Notes under the pieces: generated by a model | Told to the model about the DNA's origin: nothing | Databases searched by the model: none | The model's input: the letters and a program-made list of their open reading frames with translations, nothing else | Translations under genes and position numbers: made by a program | Assembly: GCF_023715405.1 (NCBI RefSeq) | Contig: NZ_JAMBOC010000001.1 | Location: 1,054,001 to 1,118,000 of the forward strand | Length of the DNA stretch: 64,000 bases | Direction: 5' to 3' | Source of the DNA: Solibacillus isronensis | GTDB lineage: Bacteria; Bacillota; Bacilli; Bacillales_A; Planococcaceae | Part shown: positions 27,789-35,821 of the stretch, piece by piece | Layout of the letters: each line of letters begins with the position of its first letter | Numbering within the stretch: the stretch's first letter is position 1

Positions 27789-28268
27789 GTGTTTTTCTTA
27801 AAGCCCAAACTAATTAAAAATGGTAAGAAATCTAATGCGGAATTGTTATTTAAAGATGTTTCACCAGATCAATGGGATCAGGAACATTTAACGAAAGCTA
27901 ATTTGGATTTTTCAATAGATAGTGTTCGTCTCGTTAATGAGTATGCTGAACGGTTAATCCATACAGAATTTGGACAGCAGCTTTTGAAAGAGCATTCAGA
28001 AAATTTCATCACACGTATTGGTGCCTATTTAGGCGAAGTAATTAAAAATCACAAAGACGGGCAATATCGCTGGTTTGATTTTAATTCGATTCAAGAAAAT
28101 ACCGAACATCTAAATAATTATGGATTGAGTGTAGACGATGAATCTGTTCTTTATTCTAAAAAATTGGATCACATATTGTGTCCCATTTATGAAGTGAAGC
28201 AATATTTTGATGGTAAATCCAACTATAAAAATTTTTTAGCATATGTAGAACAAGCGATAAAAAACTAG
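27789..28268 (+). CDS. Hypothetical protein
   Basis: A 159-residue soluble acidic protein that I cannot place with certainty. The middle (SVRLVNEYAERLIHTEFG; LGEVIKNHKDGQYRWFDF) recalls DUF3806-like or immunity-type proteins, from memory only. A GTG start is chosen for GAGGTGG five bases upstream; the ORF's earlier TTG has none. A short non-coding gap separates it from the small membrane gene at 28291. Confidence 0.7.
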   Translation: MFFLKPKLIKNGKKSNAELLFKDVSPDQWDQEHLTKANLDFSIDSVRLVNEYAERLIHTEFGQQLLKEHSENFITRIGAYLGEVIKNHKDGQYRWFDFNSIQENTEHLNNYGLSVDDESVLYSKKLDHILCPIYEVKQYFDGKSNYKNFLAYVEQAIKN

Positions 28269-28290
28269 AATTACTGGGGAGGAACTATTT

Positions 28291-28473
28291 ATGTCCAATG
28301 ATGCTCTAATAATACTAGCCATAGTTTCAACTATGATATGGATTACTGTATCTAAAGAAGCTACAAAGCCTACAAAAGCGGTGAACAAACGAAAGATGAT
28401 CACTTTATTATCCGCAGGAACTTTATCGGCAATTCTATTAACTGTATCCCTTTTTCAACATTTATTGTTCTAA
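28291..28473 (+). CDS. Small membrane protein
   Basis: A 60-residue protein with two hydrophobic segments (ALIILAIVSTMIWITVS; LLSAGTLSAILLTVSLF) joined by a basic loop rich in Lys. GGGGAGG nine bases before the ATG is a strong SD. It may share a transcript with 27789-28268. No known family. Confidence 0.65.
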   Translation: MSNDALIILAIVSTMIWITVSKEATKPTKAVNKRKMITLLSAGTLSAILLTVSLFQHLLF

Positions 28474-28530
28474 TTTTATTTAACGTGAATGCGTAAATAA
28501 ATTAGTAAAATCCATACAGAGGAGATAATT

Positions 28531-28794
28531 TTGAAAAAACTACTTTTATTACTCATTGTTCCTGTTATTATTTGGTTTGGTTGCAGCAATACTGTAGTTG
28601 CAGAGTTTGCTACTGTGAAGGAAATTAAGGAGAATTCGATTATCATTCAAAATTGGGGTGGAGAAACAAAAGAACTCGTTATTCCAAAAACTAATGATTA
28701 TTCTTTTGAAGTAGAGAAAGAATATTTTTTTAATTACGAAGTCAAGAAAAGTAAAAAGGCTGTTTTAATATCTGCAGAACCGAATGTACCTTAA
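28531..28794 (+). CDS. Small lipoprotein or exported protein
   Basis: An 87-residue protein starting at a TTG with GAGGAG upstream. The N-terminus KKLLLLLIVPVIIWFGC is a lipoprotein-type signal ending in a lipobox-like cysteine (position -3 is Trp, which is unusual). The mature part is a short beta-rich domain with the pattern TVKEIKENSIIIQNWGG, like an OB- or SH3-type fold. Function unknown. Confidence 0.65.
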   Translation: MKKLLLLLIVPVIIWFGCSNTVVAEFATVKEIKENSIIIQNWGGETKELVIPKTNDYSFEVEKEYFFNYEVKKSKKAVLISAEPNVP

Positions 28795-28850
28795 ACTTCT
28801 GCTACAGCCTGTTTTAAAAGTTATCTGGTTAAATTATGCTGATCCAAAAT

Positions 28851-28913
28851 ATAATCCTCAGTTCCGGCAAAATAATCCTCACTTCGGGCTATATAATCCT
28901 CAAATCGATTATT
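28851..28913. repeat. Three 21-bp imperfect tandem repeats
   Basis: Units at 28851-28871, 28872-28892 and 28893-28913 all begin ATAATCCTCA and the first two continue with a similar TTC(C/G)GG core. Read on the minus strand they encode the heptad EDY-I/F-A-R/G-S/T, but the frame overlapping tag there has no SD. The array lies between the converging 28531 gene and tag. Confidence 0.7.
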
Positions 28914-28971
28914 TCTAAAAACTGGGGTTAGAAACTCCGCATTCGTTTCCTGTTGGAGCCCGCCCCCTCTT

Positions 28972-29529
28972 TTACCTTTTGAAACAGTGGCAATTCGTTG
29001 TATGGTCATTCACCATGCCAACTGCCTGCATATAGGAATAGCATATTGTGCTGCCGACAAATTTGAATCCGTCTTTTTTCAGTTGCTTGCTCATACGATC
29101 GCTTGTTTCTGTCGTAATAGGTACTTGTGCGGATGATTCCCATGAATTGATCACCGGCTTGCCGTCGACAAAAGACCAAATATAATTCGAAAAGGAGCCA
29201 TATTGTCTTTGAATAGCCAAAAAGCTTTCTGCATTCGTGACAACACTTTTGATTTTCAGCCGGTTGCGGATAATGCGTTCGTCATTTCTTAATGCTTCAA
29301 GTTTTTCTTCATCATATTGTACAATCTTTTCCGCGTCGAACTGATCAAATGCCGCCAAATACCCTTCTCTTCTTTTTAATATTGTCAGCCAGCTTAAGCC
29401 TGCCTGTGCCCCTTCAAGACAAAGCATTTCAAACAACTTCCGGTCGTCATAAACGGGCACGCCCCACTCATCGTCATGATATTTCACATATACAGGTTCA
29501 TCCAGCTTGACCCAACTGCAACGCTCCAT
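28972..29529 (-). CDS. tag: DNA-3-methyladenine glycosylase I
   Basis: A 185-residue Tag enzyme. RCSWV at residues 3-7 with C4, YHDDEWGVPVYDD (H18), and the C-terminal NDHTTNCHCF supply the Cys-His zinc ligands of the family. GLSWLTILKRREGY and YSYMQAVGMVNDH are diagnostic. It removes 3-methyladenine from alkylated DNA. GAGGTGAGG precedes the ATG. It is divergent from the tetR-ykkCD cluster, sharing a short intergenic with a 16-bp palindrome. Confidence 0.96.
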   Translation of the reverse strand: MERCSWVKLDEPVYVKYHDDEWGVPVYDDRKLFEMLCLEGAQAGLSWLTILKRREGYLAAFDQFDAEKIVQYDEEKLEALRNDERIIRNRLKIKSVVTNAESFLAIQRQYGSFSNYIWSFVDGKPVINSWESSAQVPITTETSDRMSKQLKKDGFKFVGSTICYSYMQAVGMVNDHTTNCHCFKR

Positions 29530-29564
29530 GTCCTCACCTCTTTTTAATCACTGTAATCCAACTC

Positions 29565-29596
29565 GTTTGCAATCGCAAACAATTTTTGTTACTCTT
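29565..29596 (+). promoter_or_regulatory. Palindrome and likely promoter of tetR-ykkCD
   Basis: GTTTGC-AATC-GCAAAC (29565-29580) is a perfect 16-bp palindrome. It overlaps a possible -35 TTGCAA (29568-29573), and 17 bases later lies TACTCT preceded by TG (extended -10). A repressor bound here, most simply the adjacent TetR protein, would block the promoter. Confidence 0.5.
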
Positions 29597-29624
29597 ACCT
29601 TACGAACGTCAGGAAGGTGATATT

Positions 29625-30191
29625 GTGACTAAAGAGAAAATAATACAAGCCGCTCTGCTTAATTTCAGCGAACACGGATACAGTGGCGGATCACTGGCCC
29701 AGATCGCAGAAGAAGTAGGAATACGGAAACAATCGATCTATACGTATTTTAAAAGTAAAGATGCGCTCTATTTATCAATTTCGAAACAGGCAATGGAAGC
29801 TGAACTGTTATTTGCAAAAGAATTTATCGAAAAGCATCAACAACTTTCTGTCGAAAAAGTATTGCTGCCATTTCTGCAGTCTTTTCCACAACGCTTTGAA
29901 TCCATTGCGGAAACTAAATTTTTCATGCGTTCGATTTTCTTAATGCCACAGCATTTGGAGCAGCTATTAAGTGAACAAACCTACATCTATTTAGACGAAT
30001 TAGAAAGGCTGTTCACGGATTATTTAAAAGAACAAAAATTGTCCGTTTCTGCAAATAAAGCAGCAATTGGTTTTTTGGCATTGCTTGATAGCCTTTATGT
30101 CGAAATGCTATATGGTGGCAGTGAACGTTGTGAAAAGCGTTTGCAGGCTGGATGGACAATATTTTACAGAGGAATAAGAGCTGAGGTGTAG
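29625..30191 (+). CDS. TetR-family regulator
   Basis: A 188-residue repressor. The N-terminal HTH reads IIQAALLNFSEHGYSGGSL, AQIAEEVGIRKQSIYTYFKSKDALY, a textbook TetR domain; the C-terminal ligand domain is divergent. A GTG start is chosen for AAGGTG five to six bases upstream. It is five bases before the first SMR gene, so it should control ykkC-ykkD and itself through the palindrome upstream. Confidence 0.92.
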   Translation: MTKEKIIQAALLNFSEHGYSGGSLAQIAEEVGIRKQSIYTYFKSKDALYLSISKQAMEAELLFAKEFIEKHQQLSVEKVLLPFLQSFPQRFESIAETKFFMRSIFLMPQHLEQLLSEQTYIYLDELERLFTDYLKEQKLSVSANKAAIGFLALLDSLYVEMLYGGSERCEKRLQAGWTIFYRGIRAEV

Positions 30192-30196
30192 ACATC

Positions 30197-30535
30197 ATGA
30201 CAAAATACTGGATACTCGTCCTATTGGCAGGCATCATTGAAATTGTTTGGGCAATGGGACTGAAATACGCAAATACAGTGTGGCTATGGGTCGGCGTTGC
30301 CGCATTGATCGTTGTATCATTTTATATTTTAATCATCGCAACAGAGAAACTGCCGGTCGCTACCGTTTACGCGGTATTTACGGGAATTGGTACGGCCGGT
30401 ACAGTCATAGCGGAAACGGTCATTTTCAACGAGCCCTTTAGCTTAACGAAAATAGGATTTATCGGATTATTATTAATCGGTGTTATTGGGTTGAAACTCA
30501 TTTCAAATGAACCGGAAGAAACGAGGGATGCATAA
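30197..30535 (+). CDS. ykkC: SMR efflux subunit, YkkC type
   Basis: A 112-residue small multidrug resistance protein with four membrane helices and the conserved helix-1 glutamate in LLAGIIEIVWAMGLK (near residue 15). YAVFTGIGTAGTVI is the SMR helix-3 motif. It pairs with the overlapping next gene, as YkkC/YkkD do; family members export guanidinium or cationic drugs by proton exchange. The ykkC guanidine riboswitch found upstream in Bacillus subtilis is absent; control is likely by TetR. Confidence 0.9.
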   Translation: MTKYWILVLLAGIIEIVWAMGLKYANTVWLWVGVAALIVVSFYILIIATEKLPVATVYAVFTGIGTAGTVIAETVIFNEPFSLTKIGFIGLLLIGVIGLKLISNEPEETRDA

Positions 30536-30849
30536 TGGCTTGGGTTTATTTAATTTTTGCCGGACTTTTTGAAGTCGGTGGTGTCATCGGAATGAACAAA
30601 GTTGCCCAGAAAAAGTCACTCGGCTCCTATTCATTTCTAATCGGTTCCTTTATTTTCAGTTTCTCACTCCTTTCAATGGCAATGAAGGAATTGCCTATGG
30701 GAGTTGCTTATGCTGTATGGACAGGAATTGGTACAGTCGGCGGCACCCTTGTAGGGATGTTTATCTATAACGAATCCAAAGACTGGAAGAGAATTCTATT
30801 TATTTCGTTTATTATTATTGCGGTTGTCGGATTAAAAATTACGCAGTAG
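30535..30849 (+). CDS. ykkD: SMR efflux subunit, YkkD type
   Basis: A 104-residue four-helix SMR protein. Conserved glutamate in FAGLFEVGGVIGMNK, helix-3 motif YAVWTGIGTVGGTLVG. The start overlaps the ykkC stop by one base (TAATG), giving coupled synthesis of the heterodimer partner. Confidence 0.9.
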   Translation: MAWVYLIFAGLFEVGGVIGMNKVAQKKSLGSYSFLIGSFIFSFSLLSMAMKELPMGVAYAVWTGIGTVGGTLVGMFIYNESKDWKRILFISFIIIAVVGLKITQ

Positions 30850-30864
30850 AATGGATTTAGTAGA

Positions 30865-30912
30865 AACAATGTGTACATTTCATGTATATTTTCATAGTTT
30901 GTGCACATTGTT
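30865..30912 (+). terminator. Inverted repeat between ykkD and the transporter gene
   Basis: AACAATGTGTAC (30865-30876) pairs with GTGCACATTGTT (30901-30912) at 11 of 12 positions around a 24-base loop; a broken T-rich stretch follows. It could end ykkCD transcripts or act in the leader of the next gene, whose SD begins nine bases later. Confidence 0.45.
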
Positions 30913-30932
30913 GTTATATTTTGGAGGCCATC

Positions 30933-31904
30933 GTGAGAAATTTATTTCAAGTCGTCCCAATTCCAATCAGCGGGCTAATGCTCGGACTGGTTTCATTGGG
31001 AAATTTATTTTTAAGTATGGACAAAGCCGCTTTCGGTCATGTCTGTTTTTTTATAGGAATCTTTTTATTTCTATTAATCATTGGAAAACTGATTTTTGCG
31101 TTTTCCAGTATCCTTGCAGAAATGCAAAATCCGATTATTGCGTCAGTATCCCCCACTTTTACGATGGGGACTTTATCGATAAGTAGTGGTTTGCACTATT
31201 ACGGTATAAGCGAATTCGTTATACATATGATCTGGATTCTTGCTGCAACGACTCAAATTTTTATTATCTTTTATTTTATTCGAACATTTATTTGGAAAAA
31301 ACGGATTACGATTTCGGATATTTATCCAAGCTGGCTTATTATGTTTGTCGGAACAGCGGTTCTGCCTTTAACAGCGAGTGATCTTTCAGGCCTATTCACA
31401 AAAGCGATTGTTATTTTTGCGATATGCGCTTTTATTGTGTTAGTACCGATTCTTATTTTCCGTGTATTTATTAGAAAAGATTTGCCGGAGCCTACGATTC
31501 CGATGCTTACGATTTTAACTGCACCCGCTTCGATCAGTTTAGCTGCTTATTTCCAGCAGTTTGAAAGTCATTTCGGTATTGTTTTGACATTATTCATTGT
31601 CGCGCAAATATTGTATCTTTTAGTACTCTCGAAATTACCGAGTGCATTACAGCTGCCTTTTTATCCAAGCTATGCTGCCTTTACATTCCCATTAGTTATT
31701 TCTGCGACTGCCACTTATGGTGTCATTCATTATTTCGAGCAAAATGGGATGTCGACAAGCTGGCTGGAAACGTATTTTTATTTTCAATTAACATTCTCTG
31801 CAATAATTGTATTTTACGTCTTTATCCGCTATATCAACTACTTATCCGTACAAGTACGACAACAGCGCAGAGTCATCCGAGAAGAAAAAGAAGCCATTTC
31901 ATAA
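30933..31904 (+). CDS. TDT-family (TehA/SLAC1-like) membrane transporter
   Basis: A 323-residue protein with about ten membrane helices, of the tellurite-resistance/dicarboxylate transporter type: VVPIPISGLMLGLVSLGNL at the start and SVSPTFTMGTLSISSGL in the middle. GTG start with GGAGG five bases before; the ORF is open upstream without an SD. Members include anion channels and dicarboxylate carriers. Substrate unknown. Confidence 0.82.
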   Translation: MRNLFQVVPIPISGLMLGLVSLGNLFLSMDKAAFGHVCFFIGIFLFLLIIGKLIFAFSSILAEMQNPIIASVSPTFTMGTLSISSGLHYYGISEFVIHMIWILAATTQIFIIFYFIRTFIWKKRITISDIYPSWLIMFVGTAVLPLTASDLSGLFTKAIVIFAICAFIVLVPILIFRVFIRKDLPEPTIPMLTILTAPASISLAAYFQQFESHFGIVLTLFIVAQILYLLVLSKLPSALQLPFYPSYAAFTFPLVISATATYGVIHYFEQNGMSTSWLETYFYFQLTFSAIIVFYVFIRYINYLSVQVRQQRRVIREEKEAIS

Positions 31905-31927
31905 TTGTTCCGCAATAGCGAAACATT

Positions 31928-31970
31928 CCCCCTTTATGCATCGTATACTACATAAAGGGGGGATTTTTTT
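31928..31970 (+). terminator. Hairpin and T run that contain the SD and start of the next gene
   Basis: CCCCCTTTATG (31928-31938) pairs perfectly with CATAAAGGGGG (31951-31961) around a 12-base loop, followed by a run of seven T residues. As a terminator it ends the transporter transcript. The right arm is also the SD (GGGGGG) of the YdcF gene, whose TTG start uses the end of the T run, so folding would hide its ribosome site. Confidence 0.8.
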
Positions 31971-32541
31971 GAAAAGAATTATTTTCGCACTATTATTTAT
32001 TCTAATTATACTCGTGTTAATTTTCTACTGGCTTGACTATGAAATGAAAGCAGCGTTAAAAAATGAGGCAGACGGTTCAAATGAATATGTTGTCATTTTA
32101 GGCGCAAAAGTAAAACCAGGTGGCATCCCTTCCCTGTCATTAAAAAACCGTTTAGATGCGGCAGTGGATTATCTGCAAAAATATCCCACTTTAAAAGCGA
32201 TTGTTACAGGTGGCCAGGGTGCTGATGAAGATCGTACAGAAGCGTCGGTTATGGCAGACTATTTAATCGAACACGGGATTGCTGAAGATAGGGTCTTATT
32301 GGAAGATCAGTCTACATCGACTTATGAAAATTTGTTGTTCGCAAAAAAACTGTTGCCCGAAAATACAACGAGCATCACGATTATTTCAAATGATTTCCAC
32401 TTGAAACGTGCAACAATTCTTGCCCGAAAACTCGGTCTAAAGGCAGATGTGGTCGCAGCCCCTACTCCAAAAGTCATCAACACAAAATCACGTATTCGCG
32501 AACGTCTTGCAATCATTAAGGCCTATACGAGAGGCCAATAA
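31969..32541 (+). CDS. YdcF/SanA-like membrane protein (DUF218)
   Basis: A 190-residue protein with one N-terminal membrane anchor (about 4-22) and an extracytoplasmic DUF218 domain: YVVILGAKVKPGGIPSLSL, VTGGQGADEDRTEA, EDQSTSTYENL and SNDFHLKRA, which are the usual catalytic-site motifs. TTG start with GGGGGG eight bases upstream; an ORF start 54 codons earlier overlaps the transporter gene and has no SD. DUF218 proteins are tied to envelope or vancomycin-barrier functions. Confidence 0.88.
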   Translation: MKRIIFALLFILIILVLIFYWLDYEMKAALKNEADGSNEYVVILGAKVKPGGIPSLSLKNRLDAAVDYLQKYPTLKAIVTGGQGADEDRTEASVMADYLIEHGIAEDRVLLEDQSTSTYENLLFAKKLLPENTTSITIISNDFHLKRATILARKLGLKADVVAAPTPKVINTKSRIRERLAIIKAYTRGQ

Positions 32542-32560
32542 TTTTACATTTGCCGTTCAA

Positions 32561-32584
32561 TTCGTTATCGTAAACTGTAACGAA
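32561..32584 (+). promoter_or_regulatory. Dyad upstream of the luciferase-like oxidoreductase gene
   Basis: TTCGTTA (32561-32567) and TAACGAA (32578-32584) form a perfect 7-bp inverted repeat with a 10-bp spacer, 18 bases before the ATG. It could be an operator or a small 5'-UTR hairpin; the SD itself lies outside it. Confidence 0.35.
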
Positions 32585-32602
32585 CAGTTGAGGTGAATTT
32601 CA

Positions 32603-33598
32603 ATGAAACTTAGTATATTAGATCAAGTACCTATTTCCAAAGGCATGACATCAACCGATGCACTAGCTAATGCAGTGAAGCTTGCCCAACTTGGTGATGA
32701 GCACGGTTATGAACGAATCTGGTTTGCAGAACATCACAATACAACAACACTGGCAAGCTCTGCGCCTGAAGTAACAGCTGCTTATATAGCTGCGAAAACA
32801 GAGCGTATCCGTGTCGGAACGGGCGGCATTATGATGATGCACTACTCCCCGTATAAAGTGGCAGAAGTTTTCAAAACATTGGCTGCATTGGCACCGGGAC
32901 GCATTGATTTTGGCGCAGGCCGCGCTCCTGGCGGGGATATGCCCGCAATGACCGCGCTTGCAAGTGGACGCAGACCTGATCTGACGGAACAATATGATAA
33001 ACTCGAAGTCATTTTACAATTAATGAATGAACAGCGTACAGGTGAAGCGGTTTATGATAATGTTGTAGCCGCTCCTTTCAAAATACAGCTTCCGCAAAGC
33101 TGGCTGCTTGGATCAAGCGGACAAAGTGCGAAAAAAGCGGGTGAAGCGGGTGTGGGCTATTCCTTTGCCCAGTTCTTCAATGGACAAATGTCTAAAGGGA
33201 TATTCGATGCATACCGTAACAGTTTCCAGCCTTCGTACTTCATGGAACAGCCGCAAATTATTACTACCTATGCAATCAGTGTAGCTGAAACGGCTGAAGA
33301 AGCGGAATACTTATCAATGCCGATGCAGATCAGTCGTCTTAACTTAATGCGCGGAAAGATTATAAACGTGCTTTCTCCTGAAGAAGCGAATGACATCCCG
33401 CTTACTGAGATGGATAAAATGCTTCTGGAGCAAAACCGTCCGCTTATGCTGATCGGCTCTGCTGAGGAAGTAGCGAATCAGATTAGAGAAGAACAGGAAT
33501 ACTATGGCTTTGACGAAGCGATGATAAACTGTAATTTATATACGATTGATCAGCGCCTGAACAGCTATCGTCTATTAATGGAACAGTTTAATAAATAA
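32603..33598 (+). CDS. Luciferase-like flavin-dependent oxidoreductase
   Basis: A 331-residue protein of the bacterial luciferase superfamily, group 1 (YceB/LLM type): LSILDQVPISKGMT, YERIWFAEHHNTTTLASSAPEV, RIRVGTGGIMMMHYSPYKVAE and RIDFGAGRAPGGD. It is expected to use reduced FMN as a substrate or cofactor; the organic substrate is unknown. GAGGTGA precedes the ATG. Monocistronic, with a good terminator. Confidence 0.93.
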   Translation: MKLSILDQVPISKGMTSTDALANAVKLAQLGDEHGYERIWFAEHHNTTTLASSAPEVTAAYIAAKTERIRVGTGGIMMMHYSPYKVAEVFKTLAALAPGRIDFGAGRAPGGDMPAMTALASGRRPDLTEQYDKLEVILQLMNEQRTGEAVYDNVVAAPFKIQLPQSWLLGSSGQSAKKAGEAGVGYSFAQFFNGQMSKGIFDAYRNSFQPSYFMEQPQIITTYAISVAETAEEAEYLSMPMQISRLNLMRGKIINVLSPEEANDIPLTEMDKMLLEQNRPLMLIGSAEEVANQIREEQEYYGFDEAMINCNLYTIDQRLNSYRLLMEQFNK

Positions 33599-33610
33599 TA
33601 ATAGTTTAAT

Positions 33611-33652
33611 AAGGTAGTGCCGTTTGAAATTTCAAGTGGCACTACCTTTTTC
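33611..33652 (+). terminator. Intrinsic terminator of the oxidoreductase gene
   Basis: Stem AAGGTAGTGCC/GGCACTACCTT (33611-33621 with 33638-33648) followed by T residues. Confidence 0.92.
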
Positions 33653-33757
33653 TTTTACATATAGTCCGTTGGTAATGCAGTCTAAGAATAATAATGACAA
33701 AGCTGCTAAAAAAGCAGTCCAAACTTTACTTATCGTAAAATTTGAACTGGCTCTCAT
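33632..33757 (-). CDS. Possible 41-residue membrane peptide downstream of leuA
   Basis: Translation of the gap gives 41 codons from ATG 33757, with one hydrophobic stretch (VWTAFLAALSLLFLDC). The SD is poor, and the stop lies inside the facing terminator hairpin. It resembles the small membrane ORF at 49523-49702 over VWTA-F/C-L, which is the main reason to list it. Confidence 0.25.
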   Translation of the reverse strand: MRASSNFTISKVWTAFLAALSLLFLDCITNGLYVKEKGSAT

Positions 33758-33788
33758 TTTTAAATCTTATTCACTTCTACCTGTTTAG

Positions 33789-35378
33789 TTACACTGTAGC
33801 TGTCGTCGTAACGGGTTGCGGGGCGATTTTTGATACGATGACGCTGTTTACCGCATTAATATAAGCCATTGCAGAAGCTTTTAAAATATCAGTATCTGCT
33901 GCTTTTGCGATATAGTTTTCCCCGCCGTATTCGATAATGATTTTAACTTTCCCTAATGCTTCTTGGCCGCGTGATACGGAGCTGATATTGTACTCAACAA
34001 GCTTTACCTTGATTCCAGTAACATCCGCAATCGCTGAGTAAAGGGCGTCAATCGGACCGGAGCCGACCGCACTTGATTTGAAAATATCTTCTCCGCGGCG
34101 GATTTTTACGCTGGCAGACGGGAAAGCAGCGTTTGAAATAATCTGTAAGTCTTCAATATCATAAAATTGGTCAGAGTATGATTCTTTATTCGGATTGTTC
34201 TTTTCTGTTTTTTCATAGTAGTTTTCAACAATGACATATAAATCATGATTGTAAACTTCTTTTTTCGAATCAGCCAGCTTTAGGAAGCTTTCAAAAATGC
34301 CTTCAAACTCTTCTTCCGCAAAATCATCAAATCCCAGTTTAGACAGTGCATTTTTTACTGCATGACGACCAGAGCGTGCTGTTAAGACAAGTTCCATATC
34401 ATCAAGGCCTACATCTTCCGGATGAACGATTTCATAAGCATCACGTGATTTCAGTAAGCCATCCTGGTGAATACCTGATGAATGGGCGAAAGCATTGTCA
34501 CCTGTAATCGCTTTGTTTACTTGGACATCCAGTCCCATAAAGCTCGACACTAAGCGAGATGTATTCATTATTTCCTTTGTATTAATATCTGTGAACACAT
34601 CGTAAACGTCCCCGCGTGTTTTAATTGCCATAACCACTTCTTCTAATGCCGCGTTTCCGGCACGTTCGCCAATACCGTTCATCGTCACTTCTACTTTATC
34701 TGCACCGTTTTTGATCGCCGCTAACGTATTGGCAGTCGCCATCCCTAAATCGTTGTGGCAGTGAACTGAAAGCAGTACGGAATCATCCAGGTTTTTCATT
34801 CGATCGTTCAGCTTGGCAATCATCTCGCCCCACTGTTCCGGCTCGGCATACCCGACTGTATCCGGTACGTTAATCATCGTTGCTCCGGCTTTCATGACCG
34901 CTTCAATCGTTTTCCAAAGGTATTCAAAATCAGAGCGGGATGCATCTTCCGTTGAATATTGTACTTGCGGCAGTAACGTTTTCGCGTATTTCACTGCGTC
35001 TACCCCGATTTGCAGAATCTGGTCCTTCGATTTACTGAACTTCTTCTCCACATGAATATCGGATGTCCCTAGAACCATATGAATCATCGGATTATTTGCA
35101 TATTTGACTGCATTGTAAACAGAATCAATGTCATCTTTTACAGCACGGGCAAGTGCCGTAATCATCATATTCGAATTATGGCCGACCTTTTGCGCCACAG
35201 CTTTTACTGCATCAAAATCACCTTGTGAAGACGCTGGGAATCCGGCTTCAATAATATCAACACCGAGCTTTTTTAACTGCTGGGCAATTTCCACTTTTTC
35301 ATATAAATTCAGTTTAGCCCCTGGCACTTGCTCACCATCACGTAATGTTGTATCAAAAACCCAAATTTTTCTGCTCAT
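33789..35378 (-). CDS. leuA: 2-Isopropylmalate synthase
   Basis: A 529-residue LeuA. The catalytic domain opens with [18 protein letters not shown] (metal aspartate and general base), has [15 protein letters not shown] (the H-x-H metal ligands) and [14 protein letters not shown]; the C-terminal allosteric domain (about 390-529) binds leucine in the family. It commits acetyl-CoA and 2-oxoisovalerate to leucine synthesis. The ATG of MSRKIWV has AAGGGG eight bases before; upstream in-frame codons run back through the T-box leader and are not translated. leuBCD and the ilv genes do not follow it here. Confidence 0.96.
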   Translation of the reverse strand: MSRKIWVFDTTLRDGEQVPGAKLNLYEKVEIAQQLKKLGVDIIEAGFPASSQGDFDAVKAVAQKVGHNSNMMITALARAVKDDIDSVYNAVKYANNPMIHMVLGTSDIHVEKKFSKSKDQILQIGVDAVKYAKTLLPQVQYSTEDASRSDFEYLWKTIEAVMKAGATMINVPDTVGYAEPEQWGEMIAKLNDRMKNLDDSVLLSVHCHNDLGMATANTLAAIKNGADKVEVTMNGIGERAGNAALEEVVMAIKTRGDVYDVFTDINTKEIMNTSRLVSSFMGLDVQVNKAITGDNAFAHSSGIHQDGLLKSRDAYEIVHPEDVGLDDMELVLTARSGRHAVKNALSKLGFDDFAEEEFEGIFESFLKLADSKKEVYNHDLYVIVENYYEKTEKNNPNKESYSDQFYDIEDLQIISNAAFPSASVKIRRGEDIFKSSAVGSGPIDALYSAIADVTGIKVKLVEYNISSVSRGQEALGKVKIIIEYGGENYIAKAADTDILKASAMAYINAVNSVIVSKIAPQPVTTTATV

Positions 35379-35428
35379 TTTCATTTCCCCTTTTCTTCTC
35401 AAATTGATTTTTAAACAGTAAATAAAAA

Positions 35429-35690
35429 TAAAAAAACTCGCCTCTATGAAAAATTCCATAGAGACGAGGTTAAACTCGCGGTACCACTCTAAATTGAATG
35501 TCCATTGCTGAAACATTCCACTTATCGACAAATAGTTTGCCAGTCTTTTAACGGAGACTTCCGACTTCCCTACTCTAATTTCAGGTCGTAGCTCATGGAC
35601 GAGTTCAACAGTTGTATCTGCCAGTTTGCACCACCCACTGGCTCTCTTAAAGTATACAAGCTATTTACTACTTCCAATCATTGCCTAGAT
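35429..35690 (-). promoter_or_regulatory. T-box leader (leucine) of leuA
   Basis: Minus-strand leader with stem I elements (GAGAGCCAGTGGG and its partner), a specifier region GAACTCGTCC offering CUC (Leu), the T-box core GAGTGGTACCGCG near 35487-35475, and a terminator stem (35437-35448 with 35457-35468) followed by seven T residues. Uncharged tRNA-Leu should favour the antiterminator and read-through into leuA. The CUC assignment is by position, not by folding. Confidence 0.92.
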
Positions 35691-35705
35691 ATTACCTTGA
35701 AATGA

Positions 35706-35734
35706 AGTTTACCGGCAATGAAATAAAATGTCAA
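35706..35734 (-). promoter_or_regulatory. leuA promoter
   Basis: Minus strand: -35 TTGACA (35734-35729), 17-bp spacer, -10 TAAACT (35711-35706), just upstream of the T-box leader. Confidence 0.75.
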
Positions 35735-35821
35735 CACTTATTATCAGAAAATTTAAATTTCAATTCAGCATAATGAAGTTGAAATCCGCCAGGGCTAACT
35801 TCTTTTGCGCAATAAAATAAG

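Noticed and set aside
28821..29009. 62-codon minus ORF with EDY repeats
   Set aside because: It overlaps the end of tag out of frame and has no SD; the repeats are better described as a DNA tandem array.
29530..29624. Guanidine-I (ykkC) riboswitch
   Set aside because: The short region before tetR holds a palindrome and promoter only; none of the conserved ykkC motif is visible.
30851..31186. 111-codon plus ORF overlapping the TDT transporter gene
   Set aside because: Out of frame with the transporter, Cys/Phe-rich, no SD.
35379..35531. In-frame extension of leuA across the leader
   Set aside because: The codons lie in the T-box and terminator; the SD supports the start at 35378.
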